DNA of 64,000 nucleotides from JAZKGA01 sp040386235 (GCA_040386235.1 JAZKGA010000001.1:1-64000); one strand, 5' to 3'. Positions 8,779 through 18,155 are shown, counted from the stretch's first letter. The notes: a model not told the origin generated them from the sequence alone. Program-made: numbers and translations.

Positions 8779-8807
8779 GTTTTAAACAATCTATTTTGTT
8801 ATGTCAA
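8779..8807 (-). promoter_or_regulatory. strong promoter with palindromic -35 region
   Basis: On the minus strand, TTGACA (8802-8807) and TAAAAC (8779-8784) are 17 bases apart. The -35 is embedded in a 16-base inverted repeat, GTTATGT-TG-ACATAAC (8798-8813). The 13 bases at 8800-8812 recur exactly at 44574-44586, upstream of the phage-like cluster. Confidence 0.5.
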
Positions 8808-8949
8808 CATAACTTTCCCCTTGGCAAGCAGTCAGGAATTGCGTAATGTCCGTTCATTCCCCTTTATTGAGTGTACTTTATAAAACAAACGCGCACGCGG
8901 TTACGGGGTCTTGGCCAAAACACGTGGTAAACCACAAGGGATAAACAAT

Positions 8950-9138
8950 ATGAACCCGATCCATTTTTTGCGGCAAGTCCGCGCCGAGGTTAAGAAGGTC
9001 AGCTGGCCCACCCGCCGCGAAACCATCGCCAGCACCATTGCCGTTTTCATCATGGTTTTAATTTCCATGATCTTCCTGTTTTTCGCCGACCAGGTCCTGG
9101 CGTTCGCCGTCCGGTTTATCCTGGGGCTCAGCAACTAA
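8950..9138 (+). CDS. secE: preprotein translocase subunit SecE
   Basis: A 62-residue single-span SecE. The amphipathic helix motif FLRQVRAEVKKVSWPTRRET is followed by one transmembrane helix (about residues 30-50) and the ending RFILGLSN. It clamps SecY in the SecYEG channel. The ATG at 8950 has an AAGGGA ribosome-binding site; an upstream in-frame TTG at 8911 lacks one. It is followed 33 bases later by nusG, the usual order. The tRNA-Trp and tuf genes often found upstream are absent. Confidence 0.93.
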   Translation: MNPIHFLRQVRAEVKKVSWPTRRETIASTIAVFIMVLISMIFLFFADQVLAFAVRFILGLSN

Positions 9139-9171
9139 TCACACATTTCAATAGGTTTAAGGAGAAAGCAG

Positions 9172-9702
9172 ATGGCTGCACGTTGGTATGTATTGCACGT
9201 TTATTCAGGTTTTGAGGACAAGGTCGCGGAAACAATCCGTGAAAAAGCCCGCAAGCAAGGCCTGGAAGACAAGGTTGAAGAAATCATGGTGCCGAAAGAA
9301 TCCATCATTGAGCTGAAACGCGGTCAGCGCGTGAACGCGGAACGGAATTACTATCCCGGCTATGTCCTGGCGAAACTGGATATGTCGGACGATGTTTGGC
9401 ACATGGTGAAAGACACGCCTAAAGTCACAGGGTTCCTGGGCGCCGGCCACAAACCTGCACCGATCAGCGATCGCGAAGCACAGCGTATGCTGCAACAGAT
9501 GCAGGACGGGGCTGAGAAACCACGCGCCACAATCACCTTTGATATCGGTGAAGAGGTTAAGGTTATCGACGGTCCGTTCGCCAGCTTTAACGGGATGGTC
9601 GAAGAAGTTGACGAAGATAAGAACCGCTTGAAAGTCTCGGTTTCCATCTTTGGCCGGGCCACCCCGGTCGAGCTGGATTTCAGCCAGGTTGAAAAGAATT
9701 AA
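9172..9702 (+). CDS. nusG: transcription termination/antitermination factor NusG
   Basis: The 176-residue protein has an N-terminal NGN domain ([19 protein letters not shown] to about residue 110, with GYVLAKLDM) that binds RNA polymerase. A C-terminal KOW domain ([20 protein letters not shown]) contacts Rho or ribosomal protein S10. A near-consensus AAGGAGAAA ribosome-binding site precedes the ATG. Unlike the common arrangement, the next gene is not rplK: a terminator and an opposite-strand glpK follow. Confidence 0.97.
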   Translation: MAARWYVLHVYSGFEDKVAETIREKARKQGLEDKVEEIMVPKESIIELKRGQRVNAERNYYPGYVLAKLDMSDDVWHMVKDTPKVTGFLGAGHKPAPISDREAQRMLQQMQDGAEKPRATITFDIGEEVKVIDGPFASFNGMVEEVDEDKNRLKVSVSIFGRATPVELDFSQVEKN

Positions 9703-9825
9703 GGGTTACAGTCACGCATTTTTTGAAGGATGCAGATTTTACTTGCATTGTATCAACTAATGATATAAGGTGATTATAGGTCGGGGCTTGATACGCCTTC
9801 TTCCTATCCCTTTAGACACCTCTCT

Positions 9826-9857
9826 CCGCCGCGGGTTCGCCTGCGGCGGTTTTTTTG
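9826..9857 (+). terminator. rho-independent terminator after secE-nusG
   Basis: A CCGCCG-containing stem with a TTCG loop is followed by eight T. It ends the secE-nusG transcript about 120 bases past nusG. Confidence 0.85.
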
Positions 9858-9892
9858 TCGCCTAACGGCGCTTTGACGTCATCATAAATCTA

Positions 9893-11368
9893 TTATTTGG
9901 TTAAAACGCGGCTGACGGCATCCCGCCACAAGGCCAGTTTTTCATCCCGTGCCGCCGGTTTTATATCGGGGGCATAGGATGCGCCGCGTTGCCACATACC
10001 TGTCACATCACTTAAATCACGATAATAACCGCACCCCAGCGCGGCCAGGAATGCCGCACCCATAGCCGTGGTTTCAGTCACACGCGGCACGTCAATGGGA
10101 ATCCCCATAATATCGGCCAACATCTGACACACCAGTTTATTACTGACCAACCCACCATCGGCCCGCAGGCGCGTCACCGGCGCACCCATATCCGCCGCCA
10201 TTGCTGTCATCAAATCATGGGTTTGCAGGGCCTGCGCCTCACACGCTGCCCGCGTAATATGCGCCAATGTCGTGTCACGTGTCATCCCCATCAGGGCGGC
10301 ACGGGCATGCGGATCCCAATACGGTGCGCCCAGGCCCGTAAAGGCTGGCACAAACACCACGCCGCCGGTGTCGGCCACGGACCTGGCCAGTGCCTCACTC
10401 TCGCCCGCGCTTTCAAAGGCTTTTAACCCGTCACGCAGCCATTGGAACGCGGCGCCAGCCACGTAAATCGACCCTTCCAGTGCGTATGTCCCCTGCCCGT
10501 TCAATCGATATGCCACGGTGGTCAACAGCCGATTGGCCGATTTCTGAAAGTCCTGGCCAATATTGACCAGGGCAAAGCATCCGGTGCCATAGGTCGATTT
10601 CATCATCCCCGGTGCAATACAGGCCTGACCAATCAGTGCCGCCTGCTGATCCCCCGCCATGCCCGTGATGGGCAGGGTCGTACCGTCAGGTAAATGCGCC
10701 AGCCCGAAATCGCCTGCGTTGTCCTGCACCGTTGGCAGGATGGCGCGCGGGATATCAAACAATTTCAACAAATCATCATCCCAGTCATGGGTGCGGATAT
10801 TATACAACAGCGTGCGGCTGGCATTCGTCGCATCGGTCACATGGTTTTGCCCCCGCGTTAAATGCCAGACCAACCAGGAATCGATCGTGCCAGCACACAA
10901 ATCGCCCTGCACCGCACGCTGGCGCGCGCCCGGCACATTGTCCAGCATCCACGCCAGCTTGGTCGCGGTGAAATAGGAATCGAGCAGCAGGCCGGTCCGG
11001 TCCGTGACCATATCTTCATGCCCCGCCTGACGCAGCATGGCGCAATGGTCCGCGCCGCGCTGATCCTGCCAGATAATGGCGTTGTAAATCGGTTGGCCTG
11101 TCGCGCGGTCCCAGACCACAATCGTTTCACGTTGATTGGTAATGCCGATGGCCAGTGATCGATCCGGCCCCGCCGCACGTAAAATTTGCGCCAGGCAGGC
11201 TTCGGTGTCTGCCCAAATCGCCTGCGCGTCCTGTTCAACCCAGCCGCGTTGGGGATAATGCAGCTGCAATTCTTTTTGCGCGATGTGACGCACCTCGCCT
11301 TGCGTCGAAAACAATATCGCCCGCGTGCTGGTGGTGCCCTGATCAATCGCGATAATTGTTTTATCCAT
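9893..11368 (-). CDS. glpK: glycerol kinase
   Basis: The 491-residue FGGY-family kinase phosphorylates glycerol to sn-glycerol 3-phosphate with ATP. The N-terminal phosphate-binding motif is DQGTTSTRAILF, family signatures include GMAGDQQAALIGQ and GLGAPYWDPHARAAL, and the C-terminal ATP-site stretch is LRADGGLVSNKLVCQ. Its start overlaps the end of glpD by 8 bases, so the kinase and dehydrogenase are cotranscribed. No glycerol facilitator gene is present here. Confidence 0.96.
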   Translation of the reverse strand: MDKTIIAIDQGTTSTRAILFSTQGEVRHIAQKELQLHYPQRGWVEQDAQAIWADTEACLAQILRAAGPDRSLAIGITNQRETIVVWDRATGQPIYNAIIWQDQRGADHCAMLRQAGHEDMVTDRTGLLLDSYFTATKLAWMLDNVPGARQRAVQGDLCAGTIDSWLVWHLTRGQNHVTDATNASRTLLYNIRTHDWDDDLLKLFDIPRAILPTVQDNAGDFGLAHLPDGTTLPITGMAGDQQAALIGQACIAPGMMKSTYGTGCFALVNIGQDFQKSANRLLTTVAYRLNGQGTYALEGSIYVAGAAFQWLRDGLKAFESAGESEALARSVADTGGVVFVPAFTGLGAPYWDPHARAALMGMTRDTTLAHITRAACEAQALQTHDLMTAMAADMGAPVTRLRADGGLVSNKLVCQMLADIMGIPIDVPRVTETTAMGAAFLAALGCGYYRDLSDVTGMWQRGASYAPDIKPAARDEKLALWRDAVSRVLTK

Positions 11369-12773
11369 GGCTTGCCTTCGTCATGTATGTCGCCAGTGCC
11401 GCAACCTCGGTCGCGCTGAAACGTAAGTATAATTTGGTACGGCGTTTCAGTATATCATCCGGCGTTATCGCCCATTCATATCGCATCAGATAGTCCACCT
11501 CACGCCCATACAAACCTGCCGCGATATGCGGCCCCATATCCGCCAGATTGGTGGCGGCGCCATAGATCATTGGCGCGCGCGTCCCATACAGCCGCGCATA
11601 ACGCGCCTTAACCATACCTGGCAGAAATGCTGGCATTGCTGTCGGTGGAAATGGTTTTTCACTGCCCGGCAAAGCGGCCTCAGCCGTCCAGTGCGGTGCC
11701 GTACGGTCCAATTCAGTCATGGCCAGATCAACCGTTTTTTCCGCCACCAGGCGATAGGATGTCAGCTTTCCTCCCAGTACCGAAATAAGGGGTGCGCTGT
11801 CAAAATGTTGCAGCAGCAGGCGATAATCCCGCGTCACGCGCCGGGCTTCGGCCTTGCCATCATCCAACAGCGGACGCACGCCGGCATAATCCGCGACAAT
11901 ACTTGAAGGGTCTATTTCCTGGCCAAAAGCCTGGCCAACGGCTTCCAGCAGGTAATCACGCTCGGCCACCGTGATGGAAACATTATCCATGACATGGTGT
12001 GGGGCCTCGGTTGTCCCGATCAATGTAAAGTCCTGCTCATACGGTATCGTGAAAACGATCCGGCCATCCTGTTGCTGCAGCAGCAACGCGTCCTCCCCCT
12101 CATACAGACGCGGCAGGATAAGGTGACTGCCCCGCACCAGACGCAAATCGGGCGTATCGGACTGGCATAAATCGGACTGGTCCAAAATCTGCCTGGCCCA
12201 GGGACCTGCGGCGTTGATGACGCAGCGCGCGCGATAAGTCTGGCTGGTCGTGCTGGTAACACACCAGGTTTTATCGGAGTGTGGCGTTATCTGCACCGCG
12301 CCTTCACGCGTGCGGATGACGCTGCCCCGCGACTGGGCATCAAGGGCGTTCAACACAACAAGGCGCGCATCATCCACCCACCCGTCGCTGTAATACAATC
12401 CTGTCGCGTTATGGCCGGACCGCGGTAATATGCTGCCAAAGCCCAGAACGTCATACAGCATTAATCCCGCCCGCAATAACCAGCGTGGCCGCACATTCAG
12501 TTTATCAGGCAACACAAAGCGCAAATGCCGCGACAGATGTGACGCGATGCGCAGGATAATATCGCGTTCGCGCAATGCGGACGCAACCATGCGGAATTCG
12601 TAATTTTCAAGATAGCGTAATCCGCCATGCAATAGTTTGGTGCTGGCCGACGAGGTGCCGGCTGCCAGATCATCCTGTTCCAACAAGACAACCTTTAACC
12701 CGCGCCCCGCCGCGTCACGGGCGACACCCGCGCCATTTATGCCGCCACCGATAATCAGAAGATCATAAATCAC
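11361..12773 (-). CDS. glpD: aerobic glycerol-3-phosphate dehydrogenase
   Basis: The 470-residue FAD enzyme oxidises glycerol 3-phosphate to dihydroxyacetone phosphate, passing electrons to quinone at the membrane. The FAD-binding motif is at the very N-terminus (IGGGINGAGVARDAAGRG), followed by the family stretch TSSASTKLLHGGLRYLE. The C-terminal helical domain (about 370-470) includes LYGREVDYL. It overlaps the upstream dehydrogenase gene by 4 bases (ATGA) and glpK downstream by 8 bases. Confidence 0.95.
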   Translation of the reverse strand: MIYDLLIIGGGINGAGVARDAAGRGLKVVLLEQDDLAAGTSSASTKLLHGGLRYLENYEFRMVASALRERDIILRIASHLSRHLRFVLPDKLNVRPRWLLRAGLMLYDVLGFGSILPRSGHNATGLYYSDGWVDDARLVVLNALDAQSRGSVIRTREGAVQITPHSDKTWCVTSTTSQTYRARCVINAAGPWARQILDQSDLCQSDTPDLRLVRGSHLILPRLYEGEDALLLQQQDGRIVFTIPYEQDFTLIGTTEAPHHVMDNVSITVAERDYLLEAVGQAFGQEIDPSSIVADYAGVRPLLDDGKAEARRVTRDYRLLLQHFDSAPLISVLGGKLTSYRLVAEKTVDLAMTELDRTAPHWTAEAALPGSEKPFPPTAMPAFLPGMVKARYARLYGTRAPMIYGAATNLADMGPHIAAGLYGREVDYLMRYEWAITPDDILKRRTKLYLRFSATEVAALATYMTKASHG

Positions 12774-13921
12774 CCTGCTAAGGCCGCACTTTCTTTGTTC
12801 TTTGCGGCCCCATTATGACCCAGGAAGATATCGCGAGCAAGGTGATCTGCCATGGCCCCAGTCGGCATGCCGTTGCGCTTGGCCTCACGCAGGATCAACC
12901 GGATGGTGCTGCCGATCCCGCGCACCCGTTCGGCTAGGTTTGCTTCATCCAGTACCCCCGGCATCGTGACGGATAGATTACGCCCGAAATATTCAAATGC
13001 CACCCGCATCACGCCAGCGGCATTGATCACATAGTCTGGCGCATACGCGATCCCGGCGTCCATCAAGCGGCGATCATCCGCTGCTTCGGCCAATTGATTA
13101 TTGGCCCCGCCGGCAATCAGCCGCGCCCGGATGTCGGGGATAGTCCCCGCATTCAATCCGGCCCCCAGAGCGCAAGGCGCGAAAATATCAACGTCCTGAC
13201 GATGAATATCCGAGACATGACAGCTGCGGACCCGCCCGGCGAAACGCGTCATGGCGGCATCAACCGCCGCCGCATTCACATCAGCCACAACCAGTTGCGC
13301 GCCGGCCTGATACAGTTTTTCAGCCAGGGCGAACCCCACCGCCCCCAACCCCTGAATGGCGACGCGCAGACCGTGCAGATCTTCCGCATCTCCAAACAGC
13401 TCTTTCGCGGCCGCTGCAATCCCGTGATACACGCCACACGCGGTGGTGGGCGACGGATTGCCGTACACCAGCGGACGTGGGGCGATTTCAGGGGGCAGGC
13501 CACTGACATACTGCGTGGCTTGATGAATGGCGATCATATCCGCTTCGGTCGTGCCAACATCTTCGGCGGTGATATACCGTCCGGCCAGTTTTTGAACCGC
13601 CGCGCCGAAACTGCGCATCATCTCTGGCGTTTTTGGGATTTTAGGGTCGGCGATAATAACTGCCTTGCCGCCGCCCAGAGGCAGGCCAGCCAATGCCGAT
13701 TTATACGTCATCCCGCGCGACAGGCGCAAAACGTCGGTCAATGCATCATCTGGCGTTGCATAAGGATAAATACGACAACCGCCCAAGGCGGGCCCAAGGC
13801 TGATATTATGAACAGCGATGATCGCCTGCAATCCCGTAACAGCGTCGGTGCAAGACACCACCTCGCTATGCCGGTCGGACTCAGGATGATTGGAGACGTC
13901 GATACGTGTCAGGATGACCAT
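12770..13921 (-). CDS. Glu/Leu/Phe/Val dehydrogenase (leucine dehydrogenase-like)
   Basis: The 383-residue NAD+-dependent amino-acid dehydrogenase reversibly deaminates a branched-chain or aromatic amino acid to its 2-oxo acid. The substrate motif is GPALGGCRIYPYAT. The catalytic lysine is K86 in LPLGGGKAVII. A Rossmann domain follows (VAIQGLGAVGFALAEKL) with the end motif INAAGVMRVAFEYFGR. The length and GGCR motif point to leucine dehydrogenase, but phenylalanine or valine use cannot be excluded. Its start is taken at MVILTRIDV, where the family begins. It heads an operon with glpD and glpK, and a palindrome lies about 60 bases upstream. Confidence 0.85.
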   Translation of the reverse strand: MVILTRIDVSNHPESDRHSEVVSCTDAVTGLQAIIAVHNISLGPALGGCRIYPYATPDDALTDVLRLSRGMTYKSALAGLPLGGGKAVIIADPKIPKTPEMMRSFGAAVQKLAGRYITAEDVGTTEADMIAIHQATQYVSGLPPEIAPRPLVYGNPSPTTACGVYHGIAAAAKELFGDAEDLHGLRVAIQGLGAVGFALAEKLYQAGAQLVVADVNAAAVDAAMTRFAGRVRSCHVSDIHRQDVDIFAPCALGAGLNAGTIPDIRARLIAGGANNQLAEAADDRRLMDAGIAYAPDYVINAAGVMRVAFEYFGRNLSVTMPGVLDEANLAERVRGIGSTIRLILREAKRNGMPTGAMADHLARDIFLGHNGAAKNKESAALAG

Positions 13922-13979
13922 TTCTGCCTTACTTATGTTGGTTATCTTTTCAGTGTGAGGCAGACACCCAGGCGAAGTC

Positions 13980-13999
13980 AATTTGCTGTGCAGCAAATT
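13980..13999. promoter_or_regulatory. perfect 20-base palindrome upstream of the dehydrogenase-glp operon
   Basis: AATTTGCTG, TG and CAGCAAATT form an uninterrupted dyad. On the minus strand its edge runs into TTGACT, a plausible -35 for the operon, so it is placed like an operator. It lies between the upstream gene's terminator and the dehydrogenase start. The protein that binds it is unknown. Confidence 0.45.
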
Positions 14000-14003
14000 T
14001 CAG

Positions 14004-14039
14004 AAAAAACCCTGCCAGAAGCGAACTTCGTGACAGGGG
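14004..14039 (-). terminator. rho-independent terminator of the orphan pair transcript
   Basis: The minus-strand transcript reads CCCTGTCACGAAG, a TTCG tetraloop, CTTCTGGCAGGG and six T. It is strong, with one mismatch and one bulged base. It ends the 15970 to 14183 gene pair. The 143 bases between it and 14183 hold no gene except a three-codon ATG-CGC-CTG-TAA on the plus strand at 14086-14097, behind AAGGAGGAGG. Confidence 0.8.
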
Positions 14040-14182
14040 AGGTCGTGGATAATCAATAACAAAACCAACATAAAAAGGAGGAGGCATGCGCCTGTAAACT
14101 CTATTCTTAGAATTTACATAAAATTTTAGAGATTGTCAATAGGACATATCAAAGAACCGGGAATGCTTGCGGATTTGTGGTT

Positions 14183-14992
14183 CTAAGCGATGCCCATTGC
14201 TCTTCTTTGCGTGTCGCGCAGATGCACAGCATATGGATAAACAGGGGAACATTCAGGTTCCTTTTCCAAAACATGACTTACAGCCCTTAAGAGGTCTCGC
14301 TCCGCTCTCGGCCGATGGCCCAGCGCGGCTTGCAGGGCGGTGTGAAGACGGAAATAGCTACCCTGCATATTGACCAGACTTTGCCCCTTTTCCTGCGCGG
14401 CTTGCAAATACGGCCCACTGCCTGGAAAATGGATGATATCTGCTTTATTCTTTGCACAATAGATACGCGCGGTGACGTCTGCATCTTCTAAAGCGATATC
14501 ATAGGCTGCGTCTTTCACGTGCTGGCCATACACTGCATAAGAAAAAGCCTCAGCCAGGATTTCTGACCGCGCTTTTTCTGGCCAATAATGAGATTCTAAA
14601 AGATCTGTTGCATGTCCCATTTCATGCAGCAAGGTCAGATCGTTGCGATAGCGCGCGGTCGTGGGATTGACCAACAGCATGCTGAATTTCAGATTTGGTG
14701 AATAACAATGCCGGCCGGAAACCTGTCTTGGCTCATGCTGCCTGCTGGTAATGCACGCATGAGAAAACCTAGAAAATTCACTGCACAATCTTTGTTGTCG
14801 CGACTGCAAAATGCCTCTAAAGCTGCGAACAGGTTGCGGCACAAAATGCGGATCGTAATCCTGGCCGCTGACAATCCCAACAGATCTTTCTGGCGGCAGA
14901 TAGTCTGCAATCACGGGAAACCAGTGCGACCAGCGCAGTATCGCGTCAGTCGAGGCAAAAATCCTGGGATGATCCGTGGGAAACAGGTGCAT
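14183..14992 (-). CDS. orphan protein with HEMGH zinc-metallopeptidase motif
   Basis: A 269-residue protein of unknown family. The central helix LTLLHEMGHATDLL (H123, E124, H127) is a textbook zincin motif, and acidic residues that could be the third zinc ligand follow in SEILAEAFSYA (E144 or E148), as in gluzincins. There is no signal peptide, so it is cytosolic or uses another export route. The N-terminal 110 residues have many Cys and His. It is the second gene of a pair, 6 bases after the 14999-15970 gene. Its function and substrate are unknown. Confidence 0.55.
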   Translation of the reverse strand: MHLFPTDHPRIFASTDAILRWSHWFPVIADYLPPERSVGIVSGQDYDPHFVPQPVRSFRGILQSRQQRLCSEFSRFSHACITSRQHEPRQVSGRHCYSPNLKFSMLLVNPTTARYRNDLTLLHEMGHATDLLESHYWPEKARSEILAEAFSYAVYGQHVKDAAYDIALEDADVTARIYCAKNKADIIHFPGSGPYLQAAQEKGQSLVNMQGSYFRLHTALQAALGHRPRAERDLLRAVSHVLEKEPECSPVYPYAVHLRDTQRRAMGIA

Positions 14993-14998
14993 GGCGCG

Positions 14999-15970
14999 TT
15001 AAGATACCGAAGGGCGGCATACCGTAGATGCCCCGCCTGATACATCTCTGCCGATTTCCAGCCCAGCGCGTTTTCTGAAATTCTCATTGTGACTCAGAAT
15101 ACAAAGGTCATTTTCCGCAGCGGCAGCCAATCCTATAAATGTCGGATTGAATAGGGAAACTTGCCCCGATACGGCGCATGACAATTGCACGGCGTTTAAG
15201 AATTGGCCGTATCCAAGCAGCGGCTGCGCCGAAGGGACAACAGGGACCTTTTTACGGCTAATACCATCATATACATTTTCAACGTGTATTAATGGGTTGT
15301 GCTTTTTGGCATGATACGCCCATACACTTTTTACCATTCCGTAAGGTTGCAAATGTGTGGGTATTGGACATGTCAAACTGTCATGCGGTATGGCATACAA
15401 GGCGTAACACATTCGTTTTTGCAGGGTAAAAGCCGCACAAACGGCATAAACCTGTTGGGTCATATGATGGAGCTCCCAAGCCTTTGAGCCGTTTAATCTT
15501 GGCTTTCTGAACGTTAATGCCGGGTCACTGTGCAGCTTGCAAACAATGTCATATGTCGCAACATGTGCCGCATTGTTGGATTGGACCAAGGACTGGTTAA
15601 AGTCATTTTCCTTTAGTGCGCGGTCAGGGCGAAATACGTCGCGCTTAAAAGTCATACCAGCCAATGGATTTTCAGCGTTAAGATTAAAAGACAGGCGCAA
15701 TGAGGCCCGGTCTTTTTCTTCCCAGAAGGAGGGATAATCGCGGAAAAGTGTTTTTATATTTTGCGGACTTTCGCCCAGCCGGGTTTTTATATCCAGCATT
15801 CTTTGGTGGACAGTGGCGACACATGCAATATATGGGGTGTGAATATTCGCTACGTCCAGAACATGAATGTCTAATTGCGTCGGCTGTCCATGGCTTGTAT
15901 GTAAGGCATAGCCGATTTGCGGGCCGCGGCCGTCGTTTTTATAGTTAATTACAAAACGGTTTATTGTCAT
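14999..15970 (-). CDS. hypothetical protein paired with the HEMGH gene
   Basis: A 323-residue protein with no family I recognise. It is probably soluble, with no signal peptide or membrane span. It opens with a beta-rich stretch (INRFVINYKND) and has a Cys-rich middle (YAVCAAFTLQKRMCYALYA). It is AT-richer than the flanking housekeeping genes, which hints at transfer. It is the promoter-proximal gene of a two-gene unit with the HEMGH protein and is divergent from uvrB, 107 bases away. Confidence 0.5.
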   Translation of the reverse strand: MTINRFVINYKNDGRGPQIGYALHTSHGQPTQLDIHVLDVANIHTPYIACVATVHQRMLDIKTRLGESPQNIKTLFRDYPSFWEEKDRASLRLSFNLNAENPLAGMTFKRDVFRPDRALKENDFNQSLVQSNNAAHVATYDIVCKLHSDPALTFRKPRLNGSKAWELHHMTQQVYAVCAAFTLQKRMCYALYAIPHDSLTCPIPTHLQPYGMVKSVWAYHAKKHNPLIHVENVYDGISRKKVPVVPSAQPLLGYGQFLNAVQLSCAVSGQVSLFNPTFIGLAAAAENDLCILSHNENFRKRAGLEIGRDVSGGASTVCRPSVS

Positions 15971-16077
15971 AGTGTTATCCTTACGGTTTCCGTGACCTTA
16001 CCAAAAACATTTCTCATAATCAATATGTTATGTATAGGCATCTTGTCACACCCCCTGTGATCCCCTAGATATATCGC

Positions 16078-18096
16078 ATGTCCAATGCAACGCCGCTTAA
16101 AATCGCCTCTGACTTTGTACCTGCGGGCGATCAGCCACGGGCGATTGCCCAGTTGCTGGAAGGGTTGAATAACGGCCTGACGGACCAGGTCCTGCTGGGC
16201 GTCACTGGCTCTGGCAAAACCTTCACGATGGCTCAGGTAATCCAGGCGACGCAGCGCCCTGCCCTGATCCTTGCGCCCAACAAAATCCTGGCCGCCCAGT
16301 TGTATGGCGAGATGAAAAGTTTTTTCCCCGACAACGCCGTTGAATACTTCGTGTCTTATTACGATTATTATCAGCCAGAAGCTTACGTCCCACGGCGCGA
16401 CCTGTTCATCGAAAAAGAGTCGACGATCAACGAACAGATCGACCGGATGCGCCATGCTGCGACCCGCGCCCTGTTCGAACGCAAAGACGTGATTATCGTC
16501 GCGTCCGTATCCTGTATTTACGGGATAGGGTCCAAAGAAGATTACGTGGCGATGACCTTTGACATCAAAAAAGGCCAGTTTTTCCCGCGCCAGGATTTGA
16601 TCGCCCGTTTGATCGCACTGCATTACAAACGTAACGACTTAAGCTTTGAACGCGGGACCTTCCGCGTGCGGGGCGATACGGTTGAATTGTTTCCTGCCCA
16701 CTTTGAAGATCGCGCGTGGCGGATATCCCTGTTCGGGGATGAGGTGGATGTAATCACTGAATTCGACCCCCTGACGGGTGAGAAATTCGTGACGCATGAC
16801 GCGATCAAGATTTTCGCCAATTCCCACTATGTCACCCCTGGGCCAACGATGCAGCAGGCGATTATCAACATTCAGGCCGAATTAAAAGAGCGTCTGGCGC
16901 AGTTTGAGGCCGAGGGCAAATTGTTGGAAGCCCAGCGACTGCATCAACGTGTGCAATTCGATATTGAAATGCTGTCAGCCACTGGAATGTGCCAGGGGAT
17001 TGAGAATTACTCTCGCTTTCTGACGGGTCGCGCCCCGGGGATGCCACCGCCGACCCTGTTCGAATATTTACCTTCAAACGCGCTGCTTTTCCTGGATGAA
17101 AGCCATGTCATGGTGCCGCAATTGGGCGGAATGTATAACGGTGACCGCGCCCGCAAAACCACTTTGTCTGAGTATGGGTTCCGCTTGCCGTCCTGTATGG
17201 ACAACCGCCCGCTGAAATTCGACGAATGGGAATCCATGCGTCCCCAGACCGTTTTCGTATCGGCCACGCCAGGCCCGTGGGAAATGGAACGCACCGGTGG
17301 CGTTTTCGCCGAACAGGTCGTGCGTCCGACGGGTTTGATCGACCCGCCTGTCGATATTCGACCCACACAATACCAGGTGGACGATTTGATGGCAGAATGC
17401 CGCGAGGTTGTAACGCGCGGCGGCCGGATTCTGGTCACCACCCTGACCAAGAAAATGGCCGAAGCCCTAACCGATTACCTGTCCGAACACGGCTTAAAAG
17501 TCCGATACATGCATTCGGACGTTGAAACGCTTGAACGCATTGCGATTATCCGGTCGTTGCGGTTGGGCGAAATCGACGTTCTGGTCGGGATTAACCTGCT
17601 GCGCGAAGGGTTGGATATTCCCGAATGTATGCTGGTCGCGATTCTGGATGCGGATAAGGAAGGGTTCCTGCGGTCCCGCACCTCCCTGATCCAGACAATT
17701 GGGCGCGCGGCGCGGAACGTGGACGCCAAGGCGATCCTGTACGCCGACACGGTGACCCGCAGTATGAAGGAAGCCTTGGCCGAAACCGACCGTCGCCGGA
17801 TGCGGCAGCTGGAATACAACGCTGAACACAACATCACGCCGGAATCTGTTAAAAAAGCGATCGTTGATGTCATGCAGTCTGTTTATGAGCGGGGCGATCA
17901 CGGCTCTAATGATTTCTATACCGATAAACCTGAAATCTTAAGCCGCGAAGACCGGATTAAGAAAATTAAGGTTTTACGTGCAGAAATGATGGAAGCGGCG
18001 GGCAATTTGGAATTTGAAACGGCGGCGCGATTGCGCGATCAGATACATGCCCTGGAGTCAGAAGATCTGTCTCTTTTAAACCCTGCAGCAATCTAG
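16078..18096 (+). CDS. uvrB: excinuclease ABC subunit B
   Basis: The 672-residue, full-length UvrB is the damage-verifying helicase-like subunit of nucleotide excision repair. The Walker A motif is GVTGSGKT (residues 41-48). The beta-hairpin region [20 protein letters not shown] lies near 95-115 and the helicase motif LFLDESHV near 340. The helicase C domain has [14 protein letters not shown] and [10 protein letters not shown]. The C-terminal UVR motif ([21 protein letters not shown]) binds UvrC. No alphaproteobacterial SOS box (GTTC-N7-GTTC) is visible upstream. An inverted repeat TCACA-N5-TGTGA is at 16046-16060, 17 bases before the ATG. Confidence 0.97.
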   Translation: MSNATPLKIASDFVPAGDQPRAIAQLLEGLNNGLTDQVLLGVTGSGKTFTMAQVIQATQRPALILAPNKILAAQLYGEMKSFFPDNAVEYFVSYYDYYQPEAYVPRRDLFIEKESTINEQIDRMRHAATRALFERKDVIIVASVSCIYGIGSKEDYVAMTFDIKKGQFFPRQDLIARLIALHYKRNDLSFERGTFRVRGDTVELFPAHFEDRAWRISLFGDEVDVITEFDPLTGEKFVTHDAIKIFANSHYVTPGPTMQQAIINIQAELKERLAQFEAEGKLLEAQRLHQRVQFDIEMLSATGMCQGIENYSRFLTGRAPGMPPPTLFEYLPSNALLFLDESHVMVPQLGGMYNGDRARKTTLSEYGFRLPSCMDNRPLKFDEWESMRPQTVFVSATPGPWEMERTGGVFAEQVVRPTGLIDPPVDIRPTQYQVDDLMAECREVVTRGGRILVTTLTKKMAEALTDYLSEHGLKVRYMHSDVETLERIAIIRSLRLGEIDVLVGINLLREGLDIPECMLVAILDADKEGFLRSRTSLIQTIGRAARNVDAKAILYADTVTRSMKEALAETDRRRMRQLEYNAEHNITPESVKKAIVDVMQSVYERGDHGSNDFYTDKPEILSREDRIKKIKVLRAEMMEAAGNLEFETAARLRDQIHALESEDLSLLNPAAI

Positions 18097-18155
18097 GGAA
18101 TTTTATCTAAAGTTCATACACTATTAATTCATCATTTCTGTGATACCCTATATGC

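Noticed and set aside
13094..14059. Long plus-strand frame of 321 codons opposite the amino-acid dehydrogenase
   Set aside because: It is the antisense shadow of a well-conserved gene and has no family resemblance.
15971..16077. LexA-type SOS box upstream of uvrB
   Set aside because: No GTTC-N7-GTTC or similar site is present; only an unrelated TCACA-N5-TGTGA repeat is seen.
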